NCBI RefSeq assembly: GCF_042429435.1
Contig: NZ_JBHMAF010000004.1
Length of the DNA stretch: 64,000 bases
From: Ectobacillus funiculus
Lineage (GTDB): Bacteria > Bacillota > Bacilli > Bacillales > Bacillaceae_G
Reading direction: 5' to 3' (one strand)
In this document: positions 33,136 to 40,950 of the stretch, one piece after another
How positions within the stretch are numbered: position 1 is the stretch's first letter
How the letters are laid out: every line of letters begins with the position of its first letter
Made by a program: the position numbers and the translations under genes
Notes under the pieces: generated by a model
What the model was told of the DNA's origin: nothing
Seen by the model: only the letters and a program-made list of their open reading frames with translations
The model's database searches: none

Positions 33136-33256
33136 ACTCTTTAGAAGTATAAAATTTCAACTAGAAGAGATAACAACGTAGCAGGGAATTTTAGGAATAA
33201 GATGTAAGTGCGACTACGCTTCTGTTTTCGCCTAACGGCTCACCAATAGCCACGAT
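33136..33256 (+). repeat. TAR repeat, copy 13 (degenerate)
   Basis: ACTCTTTAGAAGTATAAA left end, GGGAATTTTAGGAATAAG, AAGTGCGACTACG and GCTCACCAATAGCCACGAT are recognisable; the right hairpin is decayed. Confidence 0.78.
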
Positions 33257-33406
33257 AGTGCAGTCGGCGCGAGAAAAACATGCTCTAGGTGTAAGCCTGT
33301 TTTTGTTTTTTGCCCATCCCATGTCCCTTTCAGATGAATAGTATACATCGAGTCTATTGGTTTTAGGAAATGATTCCTAAGGCTTTTAACATAAGGAGGA
33401 AGACAG
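33257..33406. other. Leader region of the Gly/Tyr-rich protein gene
   Basis: No gene seen; ends in the Shine-Dalgarno TAAGGAGG. Confidence 0.5.
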
Positions 33407-33616
33407 ATGAGTGAAAATGTCGTACAAGGTGCAAATGACAGAAACTGCGGACGTGGCCATGGCCATGGTCATAGATTTGGTTTTGGGTTTGCGATTATCG
33501 TAGTTCTATTTATTCTGTTGATTATTGTTGGTGCAAGCTGGGGCGGAGGTTATGGCAGAGGCTATGGTGGTGGCTTTGGCGGAGGCTATGGTTACGGCTA
33601 CGGTTATGGCTACTAG
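33407..33616 (+). CDS. Small membrane protein with Gly/Tyr-rich tail (YjcZ-like)
   Basis: 69 aa: a His/Gly-rich start (GRGHGHGHRFGFGF), one transmembrane segment (AIIVVLFILLIIVGASW), and a tail of GGGYG/GYGYGY repeats. Resembles the YjcZ family of tiny sporulation-related Bacillus proteins; the low-complexity tail may mediate assembly (inference). SD AAGGAGG 7 bases before ATG. Confidence 0.8.
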   Translation: MSENVVQGANDRNCGRGHGHGHRFGFGFAIIVVLFILLIIVGASWGGGYGRGYGGGFGGGYGYGYGYGY

Positions 33617-33642
33617 TAAATTATAAAAATTATATGCTCACA

Positions 33643-33677
33643 AGGAATCTTCCCTGGAACGGGAGGGTTCTTTTTTT
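33643..33677 (+). terminator. Terminator of the Gly/Tyr-rich protein gene
   Basis: GAATCTTCCC / GGGAGGGTTC stem with TTTTTTT. Confidence 0.75.
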
Positions 33678-33811
33678 CACTTTAAGAAAGTATAAATTTC
33701 TAGCTGGAAGCCAATTCGACGTAGTGAGAAATTTTAGGAATAAAGTATAAGTGCAACTACGCCTCTGTCTTCGCCCAAAGGCAGGGCTCGCCAATCGGCG
33801 AGTTTTCTTTA
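33678..33811 (+). repeat. TAR repeat, copy 14 (full length)
   Basis: Arms CACTTTA / TAAAGTAT; inner AAATTTCTA / GAGAAATTT (compensated); terminal CTCGCCAATCGGCGAG TTTTCTTTA. Directly follows a terminator. Confidence 0.92.
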
Positions 33812-33906
33812 TGACTTTTTGCATCACAGGGTATAAAAAGCTTGAAGTGAGAAAGGGAATTGGAAACAGCATTTCGAATATGTACAGGATGTAGAGGGGG
33901 ATAGCT

Positions 33907-34281
33907 ATGGTTCAGGAAGTTAATGCGGCTATTGCACCAACCTTGCCGCCGTGGGTTTGGATTTGCTACTACTTGTGCATTGCAATTGGTTTAGCACTCA
34001 CGGTTATGCATGTACTAACAGGCAGCAATCATCCGCGGGAGAGAATGTTTAACTTGTTTAATCTCATGTTTTTATTGTCTGTTCCGATCATATTTCTCGT
34101 AAACTCCATTGGACAAAGTGGTACAGAATACGGCAATTTTTTAACGGCGCTGCAGAAGGGAGAAAACTGGGCATTATTTGTTGTGGGCGGATACGTGTAT
34201 ATGTTTATACGTACGAGTATTATTGTGAAAGTATTATGGCGTCAACATAAACAAAAGAATGGCAGAAAACTGACGTTGTAG
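33907..34281 (+). CDS. Predicted three-TM membrane protein
   Basis: 124 aa with three hydrophobic segments (IGLALTVMHVLTG region; LFNLMFLLSVPIIFLVN; WALFVVGGYVYMFI) and a basic C-terminus. I do not recognise a family. SD GAGGGGGA 5 bases upstream. Convergent with the MFS gene. Confidence 0.78.
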   Translation: MVQEVNAAIAPTLPPWVWICYYLCIAIGLALTVMHVLTGSNHPRERMFNLFNLMFLLSVPIIFLVNSIGQSGTEYGNFLTALQKGENWALFVVGGYVYMFIRTSIIVKVLWRQHKQKNGRKLTL

Positions 34282-34309
34282 AAGAATGATGGAAACGAAA
34301 TAATATATA

Positions 34310-34353
34310 ACGTACAACAAAAGCATCGCGCAGCCGATGCTTTTGTTGTACGT
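34310..34353. terminator. 19-bp perfect bidirectional terminator
   Basis: ACGTACAACAAAAGCATCG pairs completely with its complement; 6-base loop; between convergent genes. Confidence 0.85.
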
Positions 34354-34374
34354 ATAACAGTTTTCCCTGTAAGT

Positions 34375-35628
34375 TTAATCAAACGTCCGCACAGTGGGCA
34401 CACGAAGTGAAACGAATAGAACAAATAAAATAAGAGCGATGGCCCCGAGCTTCATAATTGTTAAGACGGATAGGCCAAGTGTTAAGAGAAGGGATGCCCC
34501 TGCATATGATACGGGAATCAATCCCATTGAGGATAGCATAAGCAGACTCATAACTCGTCCCATCATATCCTCCTGTACGGTTGATTGAATCACGCTCATA
34601 AGTGGAATTGCTGCCATAGCAAGTGTTATACCGAATATGGATGCTGCAAGCAGCGCCTGCCAGAGCGTTTCAGTGTAATTGAGCAGCAAGAAGGAAACAC
34701 CTGATAAAAAGAGCATGATGATACAAAACCAGCCGCGATGTTTTCTAATGTTTAACACAGCGACAAGAATAGCGCCCACTGCCATGCCGCCCCCGGCAGA
34801 ACCCTCTAAATAGCTAAAGTGCAGGGAGTCGCCGTGCAGAACGGTTTTCACGAAAATTGGGAAGCCGATTTGCATAGGTCCAATTAGAAAGAAATTTAAG
34901 AAGGCGCTGCAAATCAACAGAGTTGTCAGAAAAGGGGACTGTTTTACATACAAAATCCCTTCTTTAATCGAAGTAAGCATATCTTTATTGTGCTGCTGCT
35001 CTCCTTTTTGTGCCTCCATCTGAATATATTGTACAAGAATAGCTGAGATGATGAGCATGACTATCGTAATGATGAAAATTGTTTCGTAGTCACCAACTTT
35101 AATAATTACACCAGCCAGCATTGGGCCGAGAATAAGTGACGACTGGTTTGTCATTTGTGTAATAGAGTTAGCTTGCGTGAGCTTGTCCTTTTTTACTAGC
35201 TCTGGCAAGATAGAACCGTCTGCAGACCAAAAAAACGCATCAGCCAAGCCGAAAAACAAGGCAAACAACATGAATGTATATAAGGTGATATGGCCGAAAA
35301 GCAGCCAAACAAGAATAGACCCTACAAGAATGGCTCGAATGAGATTGGAAAAAAACATGATGTTTTTCTTTGGAAACTTGTCAGCGACCGCACCACCGAC
35401 AATCATAAAGATGAGACGCGGTACACTTGAGGCAAGGAAGACCAGGCCAAGAGATGCTTCTAAATCAAGCGTTTTAACGATATACCACGTTTGTGAAAAC
35501 ATAAAAAAGGCAAGCGCAAAGCTGGAAAATAGTGTGGCTGCCCACAAATACAAGAAATTGGAATTCCGAAATAGTGAAGCACTAAGCAGTGGAACAGAAA
35601 GCTTTTGATTTTGCTGTAATTCTTCCAT
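34375..35628 (-). CDS. MFS transporter
   Basis: 417-aa major facilitator with about 12 hydrophobic segments and the loop motif GGAVADKFPKKNI (motif A) after TM2. Resembles MFS_3-type exporters/macrolide-efflux-like proteins; substrate not predictable. SD GCGAGG 8 bases upstream. A weak promoter TTGTAA-N18-TACAAT lies about 70 bp upstream. Confidence 0.9.
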   Translation of the reverse strand: MEELQQNQKLSVPLLSASLFRNSNFLYLWAATLFSSFALAFFMFSQTWYIVKTLDLEASLGLVFLASSVPRLIFMIVGGAVADKFPKKNIMFFSNLIRAILVGSILVWLLFGHITLYTFMLFALFFGLADAFFWSADGSILPELVKKDKLTQANSITQMTNQSSLILGPMLAGVIIKVGDYETIFIITIVMLIISAILVQYIQMEAQKGEQQHNKDMLTSIKEGILYVKQSPFLTTLLICSAFLNFFLIGPMQIGFPIFVKTVLHGDSLHFSYLEGSAGGGMAVGAILVAVLNIRKHRGWFCIIMLFLSGVSFLLLNYTETLWQALLAASIFGITLAMAAIPLMSVIQSTVQEDMMGRVMSLLMLSSMGLIPVSYAGASLLLTLGLSVLTIMKLGAIALILFVLFVSLRVPTVRTFD

Positions 35629-35744
35629 AGTTATTTCCTCGCTTTTAAAAGGTGAAGTGTTCTATATAGATTCCATTGTAGACAGAAAAATAAATGTTTT
35701 ACAATGTATTTTGAAAAATATAAGAGTTTGTCCTATTTTCATAT

Positions 35745-35785
35745 AAAAAGGCCTGAAGTACATCATGTACAACAGGCCTTTTTTT
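35745..35785. terminator. Bidirectional terminator next to TAR copy 15
   Basis: AAAAAGGCCTG / CAGGCCTTTTT stem with TT; symmetric, so it can serve yumC on the minus strand. Confidence 0.82.
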
Positions 35786-35921
35786 ACACTGTAAGAAAGT
35801 ATACATTTCCAGCTAGAAGACAATTCAACGTAGTGAGAAATTTTAGGAATACAGTGTAAGTGCAACTACGCCTCTGTCTTCGCCCGAAGAGCGGGGCTCG
35901 CCAATCGTCGAGTTTTCTTTA
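35786..35921 (+). repeat. TAR repeat, copy 15; its end forms the yumC stop codon
   Basis: Full length: arms ACACTGTA / TACAGTGT; terminal hairpin CTCGCCAATCGTCGAG. Its last TTA (35919-35921) is the TAA of the minus-strand gene yumC. Confidence 0.92.
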
Positions 35922-36908
35922 GAACATGCTAGAGCTGTGGAGCGGTTGGATTTTTGCTTTTGGATCGATGTATGCTTTTGCATTATTGACTGCTGTTGGT
36001 GCTTCGCCGAAACCACAAGCAATTAATTTTACTTTTCCTTCGTATGTACAAATATCACCGGCTGCATAAACACCAGGAATGTTGGTCTCCATTTTGGAGT
36101 TTACGACAATGCTGTTTTTTTCGATGGAGAGACCCCAATCTTTAATGGGACCTAAGGAGGAAACGAAGCCATAGTTCACGATTACATCATCTACATCAAT
36201 AGTAATGCTTTCTCCTGTTTGTACGTGTTGAACGACAACCCGCTTAATGTTGTCATCGCCTATTAACTCAACAGGAACATATGGTGTTTTTACATGTGCG
36301 TGGGAATTGATTAGATTTTCGACGCTGTGTTCATGTGCGCGGAATTTATCACGGCGGTGTACGATTGTTACTTGTTCTGCAATTGGTTCGAGCATGAGAG
36401 TCCAATCTACTGCAGAGTCGCCGCCCCCGAATACAACAACCTTTTTGCCAGTAAATTTGCTCATATCATCTACAAAATAGTGCAGGTTTTTCTTTTCGTA
36501 TTGCAGTGCGCTTTTAAGCTCTAGGCGGCGAGGCTGGAATGCGCCATTTCCCGCTGTGATGATAACAGTTTTGGAGTAGTGGGCTTCTTTGTTTGTAACA
36601 AGCCTGAAAACTCCGTCCTCTTGTTTTTCTAATATCTGTACAGATTCATCCAGACAAATGGTTGGGGAAAATTTACGCATCTGCTCTTTCAGATTGTTGA
36701 CGAGATCCTGTGCACGAATTTTTGGAAATCCAGCTACGTCATAGATATATTTCTCTGGATAGAGCGCAGAGAGCTGACCGCCAAGCTGTGGCAGGCTTTC
36801 AATAATTTTTACACTAGCTTGCCTCATGCCGCCGTAAAACGCAGTGAACAACCCTGTAGGACCTCCGCCGATAACAGTAATATCGTATACATTTTCAGTT
36901 CCTGACAT
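35919..36908 (-). CDS. yumC: Ferredoxin/flavodoxin-NADP reductase YumC
   Basis: Thioredoxin-reductase-like FNR (329 aa) transferring electrons between NADPH and ferredoxin or flavodoxin. FAD motif IGGGPTGLFTAFYGG; NADP motif VVFGGGDSAVDW; no CxxC redox centre, which separates it from thioredoxin reductase. The SD is modest (GGGGGC). The stop codon is supplied by TAR copy 15. Essential in B. subtilis. Confidence 0.95.
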   Translation of the reverse strand: MSGTENVYDITVIGGGPTGLFTAFYGGMRQASVKIIESLPQLGGQLSALYPEKYIYDVAGFPKIRAQDLVNNLKEQMRKFSPTICLDESVQILEKQEDGVFRLVTNKEAHYSKTVIITAGNGAFQPRRLELKSALQYEKKNLHYFVDDMSKFTGKKVVVFGGGDSAVDWTLMLEPIAEQVTIVHRRDKFRAHEHSVENLINSHAHVKTPYVPVELIGDDNIKRVVVQHVQTGESITIDVDDVIVNYGFVSSLGPIKDWGLSIEKNSIVVNSKMETNIPGVYAAGDICTYEGKVKLIACGFGEAPTAVNNAKAYIDPKAKIQPLHSSSMF

Positions 36909-37156
36909 TATTTACGCCCCCATCATCATATATTTAAAGCAGATGCTAGGTACAGTTTATGCAAAAGACACTGCGCCATTTACATAAAAATCCAGCTGCC
37001 CATAGAAAATGATATCATACTTCTTGTGGGAAATATTGGTTAAAAAAGAAAACTTTTGTGATTCTCCTTTTGTAATCAAGACTATTCGATAAAAAGAAGA
37101 GCGAGAATGGTAGGAAAAAGAGAGAATATTATTGTATATTAGGATTTGCTTGAAAA
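36909..37156. other. Divergent intergenic region yumC / yumB
   Basis: AT-rich, presumably holding the yumC promoter on the minus strand; nothing else recognised. Confidence 0.45.
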
Positions 37157-37186
37157 TTGACACAAAAAAGACTAATATAGTATATG
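37157..37186 (+). promoter_or_regulatory. Probable promoter of yumB
   Basis: TTGACA, 18 bases, TATATG, with further TATGAT-like alternatives just downstream. Confidence 0.5.
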
Positions 37187-37243
37187 ATATATTGGTTATT
37201 CATATATTTATAAAAAATTTTCATTGAATCTTCTTGGTTTATC

Positions 37244-37261
37244 TTGTGAGGAAATTCACAA
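37244..37261. promoter_or_regulatory. Rex operator upstream of yumB
   Basis: TTGTGAGGAAATTCACAA closely matches the Rex consensus TTGTGA-N6-TCACAA. Rex represses such genes when the NADH/NAD ratio is low and releases when high (known in B. subtilis for ndh). Confidence 0.75.
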
Positions 37262-37321
37262 AGGGTGGCAATTGGATGTTGTGATTCTTCATTTTTTATT
37301 TATAAATATATAAAAAGGGTT

Positions 37322-38539
37322 GTGATTAGGGTGAGAAAGCCAAAAATCGTTGTTTTGGGTGCTGGCTATGGTGGTATGATTACTACTGTGCGCCTACAGA
37401 AGTTGTTATCGGTCAATGAAGCTGAAATTACACTTGTGAATAATAACAGCTATCATTATCAAACAACATGGTTGCATGAGAATGCAGCTGGTACATTGCA
37501 TCATGATAAGACTCGTTTAAACATTAAAGATGTAATTGATACAAGTAAAGTAAATTTTGTGTTGGATACAGTAGTGGAAATCCGCGGGAAAGAAAAGCGT
37601 GTTATTTTGAAAAATGGTGAGCTTGAGTATGACTATCTTGTAGTTGGTTTAGGTTTTGAGTCTGAAACATTCGGTATCAAAGGCTTGAAGGAGCATGCAT
37701 TCTCTATTGCAAACATTAATGGCGCACGTCAAATCCGCGATCATATTGAATATATGTTCTCTCGTTATGCAACTGAGAAACGTGACGAGTTATTAACAAT
37801 CGTTGTCGGCGGTGCAGGCTTTACAGGTATCGAATTCGTAGCGGAATTAGCAAACCGTGTACCTGAGCTTGTGCATGAATATGACCTCCCTCGTGAAAAA
37901 GTGCGCATACTTTGTGTAGAGGCTGCACCAACTGCGCTGCCTGGATTCGATCCGGAGCTTGTTGAATATGCGGTGAAATTCCTTGAGAAAAAAGGTGTAG
38001 AATTCCTCATCGGTACAGCAATTAAAGAAGCAACTGAAACAGGCATCATTGTCAGTAAGGATGACAAAATTGAGGAAATTAAAGCTGAAACAGTAGTATG
38101 GGCTGCGGGTGTTCGTGGTAACTCTCTTGTAGAAGAATCTGGCTTTGAAGCAATGCGCGGTCGTATTAAGGTAGATCAATTCTTACGTGCTCCTGGTCAT
38201 GATGATGCATTTATCGTAGGAGATGCCGCTCTTATTTTCAATCCTGAAAATGATCGCCCATACCCGCCAACTGCACAAATTGCAATTCAAGAGGGCTATA
38301 ATCTTGGGAAAAACTTAGCAGTTCTTGTTCGTGGCAAAGGCGAGCTTGAACCATTCACATTTGATAATAAAGGTTCTGTATGTTCATTAGGCCACGATGA
38401 CGGCATTGGTGTTGTATTTGGCAAGAAACTAACCGGCTGGCAGGCGGCCTTTATGAAGAAAATTATCGATAACCGTTACTTATTCTTGCTTGGTGGACCT
38501 TTGTTGGTATTGAAAAAAGGAAAATTGAATTTCTTTTAA
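37322..38539 (+). CDS. yumB: Type II NADH dehydrogenase (YumB/Ndh family)
   Basis: Membrane-associated NADH:quinone oxidoreductase, 405 aa. FAD fold VVLGAGYGGM, NADH fold VVGGAGFTGIEFVAEL, and DDAFIVGDAAL; the C-terminal hydrophobic/amphipathic region FMKKIIDNRYLFLLGGPLLV anchors to the membrane. GTG 37322 follows AAAAAGGG; an upstream extension lacks an SD. Rex-type operator 60-80 bp upstream couples it to NADH level. Confidence 0.92.
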   Translation: MIRVRKPKIVVLGAGYGGMITTVRLQKLLSVNEAEITLVNNNSYHYQTTWLHENAAGTLHHDKTRLNIKDVIDTSKVNFVLDTVVEIRGKEKRVILKNGELEYDYLVVGLGFESETFGIKGLKEHAFSIANINGARQIRDHIEYMFSRYATEKRDELLTIVVGGAGFTGIEFVAELANRVPELVHEYDLPREKVRILCVEAAPTALPGFDPELVEYAVKFLEKKGVEFLIGTAIKEATETGIIVSKDDKIEEIKAETVVWAAGVRGNSLVEESGFEAMRGRIKVDQFLRAPGHDDAFIVGDAALIFNPENDRPYPPTAQIAIQEGYNLGKNLAVLVRGKGELEPFTFDNKGSVCSLGHDDGIGVVFGKKLTGWQAAFMKKIIDNRYLFLLGGPLLVLKKGKLNFF

Positions 38540-38544
38540 TATGT

Positions 38545-38586
38545 AAAAGAGCAGAAACGGCGTGAGCTGTTTTTGCTCTTTTTTTT
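38545..38586 (+). terminator. Terminator of yumB
   Basis: AAAAGAGCA ... TGCTCTTTT stem with TTTT. Confidence 0.8.
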
Positions 38587-38662
38587 GCAATGTGGAAATT
38601 GACGATTCCAAAAGCTGTCAAGTACACTAAAAAGAGAAGAAATGGGAGAAGGGGAGACAGAC

Positions 38663-38980
38663 ATGAGTATACCGGTGTTACTAATTTCAATGCTGTTATT
38701 TTTTGTGTTGTTCTTTGGAATTGGATTTCTGTTAAATATGATTTTACGGGCTACATGGGTGATGGTCATTGTGTATCCGCTTGTCTGCATATTTATTATC
38801 GATAAAGTAAGTGTGGTCGAGTATTTTAAAAGTCCGGCCGCATCGTTTCTTGCATTAAAGTCACATATACTTGCTCTTGGTCAAGCCGATATGATTATTT
38901 TAACGACAGGCTTAGTCGGTGCAGCGTTATCAGGTGTAACGATTCGTATGCTTCGGCAACGAGGATACCAAATGTTTTAA
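38663..38980 (+). CDS. yuiB: Membrane protein YuiB
   Basis: 105 aa with three hydrophobic segments; matches YuiB by position (after the ndh-like gene, before yuiC). Function unknown. ATG 38663 is 6 bases after AGGGGAG. Followed by a terminator and TAR copy 16. Confidence 0.82.
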   Translation: MSIPVLLISMLLFFVLFFGIGFLLNMILRATWVMVIVYPLVCIFIIDKVSVVEYFKSPAASFLALKSHILALGQADMIILTTGLVGAALSGVTIRMLRQRGYQMF

Positions 38981-39003
38981 ACCTCCCATTGTGGAGGTTT
39001 TTT
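38979..39003 (+). terminator. Terminator of yuiB
   Basis: AAACCTCC / GGAGGTTT with TTT, 6-base loop. Confidence 0.88.
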
Positions 39004-39120
39004 ACATCGTTAAAAGGGATAAATTTCTAGTTGAAAGCCGATCTGACGAAGTCGGAAGTTTTAGAATATAGTATAAGTGCAACTACGCCTTTGTTTTCGC
39101 CAATCAGCGAGTTTTCTTTA
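39004..39120 (+). repeat. TAR repeat, copy 16
   Basis: ACATCGTTAAAAGG left end, AAATTTCTAG, AAGTGCAACTACG, GCCAATCAGCGAG TTTTCTTTA. The segment with the GGCAGGGCT region is deleted. Directly follows the yuiB terminator. Confidence 0.85.
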
Positions 39121-39271
39121 CAAAGCATAATTTTCAAGACGCTGCCTGAACTGCGCATTTTGTGCCGGGTTACTCTCCTGCAGAAGGCCTCCTAAATGTA
39201 TCCGTTTTTTGTGTGCATAAAGTAGTGTCATGTTGGTCAACACTAAGCGTGAAGGAGTGTTGAGAACAAGC

Positions 39272-39913
39272 ATGACCATATTTAGACAATTTTTCATTCG
39301 GATAGTTATGACATGTTTATTTAGTGCGGCTCTTTTTGTTACATTCCAAGCGTTTTCAGGTGTTACTATTCTTGACCTAAAACAATGGTATGAAAATCGG
39401 ACAGTGATCAAGGCTGCTGCAGCACAGCCTCCAGCGTATACAGCAGCGGAGCTGAATACGCAATCGAACACCGTGCCGCTTGAACAGGCAGTCGATTGGT
39501 CAAATTATCATTCAATTACAGTGACAGCAACCGGCTACACGGCAGGAGTAGAATCAACAGGGAAAGATGCAAGTGATCCATCCTATGGCATTACGTATTC
39601 AGGTGTGCGAGTTAAAAGGGATCTATACTCTACTATCGCTGCAGATTTAAGGGTATTCCCGATTGGTACCATTTTATTTATTCCGGGCTACGGCTATGGC
39701 GTAGTGGCGGATAAGGGTGGAGCCATAAAGGGAAATTCTCTTGATCTGTATTACGATACTGTGCAGGATGTATATAAACAGTGGGGAAAACGGAACCTTA
39801 AGATTTACGTAGTGAAGGTAGGAAATGGAACCTTAACAGAAGAAGAGTTAAAGCGTTTGAATGAAAATGAGGCAATGCAAGTATTTCGACAGCAATATCG
39901 AAAGCAAAGATAG
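39272..39913 (+). CDS. yuiC: 3D-domain protein YuiC (stationary-phase muralytic family)
   Basis: 213 aa: N-terminal membrane anchor (IRIVMTCLFSAALFVTF), then a 3D domain with VTATGYTAG, the Asp motif DLRVFPIGT and VVADKGGAIKGNSLDLYY. In B. subtilis YuiC is a lytic transglycosylase of the MltA-like double-psi barrel type. The start is uncertain: GAAGGAG is 14 bases before ATG 39272; TTG 39260 and GTG 39257 are closer; an earlier ATG (39230) lacks an SD. Confidence 0.88.
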   Translation: MTIFRQFFIRIVMTCLFSAALFVTFQAFSGVTILDLKQWYENRTVIKAAAAQPPAYTAAELNTQSNTVPLEQAVDWSNYHSITVTATGYTAGVESTGKDASDPSYGITYSGVRVKRDLYSTIAADLRVFPIGTILFIPGYGYGVVADKGGAIKGNSLDLYYDTVQDVYKQWGKRNLKIYVVKVGNGTLTEEELKRLNENEAMQVFRQQYRKQR

Positions 39914-39966
39914 TCTAGAGCAGCTTTGTTCTAGATTATTTCTATGAAGATGTCCTTACAACAAAG

Positions 39967-39992
39967 AGCCGCTTGCAAGAGCGGCTTGTTTT
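39967..39992 (+). terminator. Terminator of yuiC
   Basis: AGCCGCT / AGCGGCT stem, then TGTTTT. Confidence 0.8.
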
Positions 39993-40085
39993 ATACTTTA
40001 AGAAAGTATAAATTTCTAGCTGACAATTCGACGTAGTGAGAAATTGAGGGATACAGTATAAGTGCCATTACGCCTCTGTCTTCAT
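39993..40085 (+). repeat. TAR repeat, copy 17 (right hairpin lost)
   Basis: ATACTTTAAGAAAGTATAAA, inner TTTCTA / GAGAAATT, then ACGCCTCTGTCTTC; ends there. Directly follows the yuiC terminator. Confidence 0.85.
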
Positions 40086-40102
40086 TAATTTGTAAAATTA
40101 CT

Positions 40103-40291
40103 TTATTGATATAACGAATATTGGTATTTTCTATCTTGGGTTTGTTTTTGATGCTGGATAATGAGCTTGTCTAAAATTTGGCTAATTCTGACTGTTTCGG
40201 CGTGCATCAATCCCTTTTGTATAGCTGCATCATGCATTTCTATACGTATGCGCTCTATTTCGTCCATTAAAATGCATAAATTTCCATTCAT
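40103..40291 (-). CDS. Spo0E-like aspartyl-phosphate phosphatase
   Basis: 62-aa two-helix protein with the Spo0E family pattern: DEIERIRIEMHDAA..KGL and the signature SQILDKLI. Members dephosphorylate Spo0A-P and so delay sporulation. Whether it acts on Spo0A here is inferred. SD TGAGGG 6 bases before ATG. Confidence 0.85.
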   Translation of the reverse strand: MNGNLCILMDEIERIRIEMHDAAIQKGLMHAETVRISQILDKLIIQHQKQTQDRKYQYSLYQ

Positions 40292-40501
40292 ACGCAGCCC
40301 TCATTTTCTTCTGTAGTGAAGGATTGTCCTTTTATGATATAACGTTAACATAGGGAAGAGTGTATCGCAAGTATCATTTTGCAAGCGATAACAAATTAGT
40401 GATAGATTCCTATCCAAGCCGTATTTTTCGATATTCCTTCATGGTTTTTGGTAAAATTATGAAGGGATGAAGAGCGGAAATGGTAAATGGAGGGATGGAT
40501 A

Positions 40502-40882
40502 ATGGCAGATTATCCGATGGAGTATTACGAATTTTTTATTGCTTATAATGAGGGAGATTATTATACATGTCACGATTTGTTGGAGGCAATGTGGCTGACA
40601 GAACGTGACAATTATTTTTTAAAAGGGCTCTTGCAGATGAGTGTTGCTTTGTATCATTACGGTTATGGAAATGTAAAGGGAGCCAGACTAATGATGCAGG
40701 CTGCGCATAACTATTTACAGCCATATCGGCCCTTTCATTGGTCACTCGATTTAGAAAAGGTGTATCCATTTATCGAAGATTGCTTACAGCGTATGCCAAC
40801 AAGCATAGAGCGTATCTCGTTTGAAGAAGTGCATGTGCTTCCAAGGCTTCCGCAACTGCTTTTGTATATGGAGGAACATTGA
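40502..40882 (+). CDS. DUF309 family protein
   Basis: 126-aa helical protein with the family's HDLLEAMW and LLQMSVALYHY motifs. Function unknown. ATG 40502 is 7 bases after GGAGGG. Lies 68 bp before pepA and may be cotranscribed. Confidence 0.88.
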   Translation: MADYPMEYYEFFIAYNEGDYYTCHDLLEAMWLTERDNYFLKGLLQMSVALYHYGYGNVKGARLMMQAAHNYLQPYRPFHWSLDLEKVYPFIEDCLQRMPTSIERISFEEVHVLPRLPQLLLYMEEH

Positions 40883-40950
40883 AATTGAAGTTCTCATATG
40901 TAGAGGAATAGGATTATAATGGAAGAGAAGTTGCGATGGAGGTGGGGATT

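Noticed and set aside
35177..35608. Plus-strand reading frame of 143 codons
   Set aside because: Antisense to the MFS gene, no SD.
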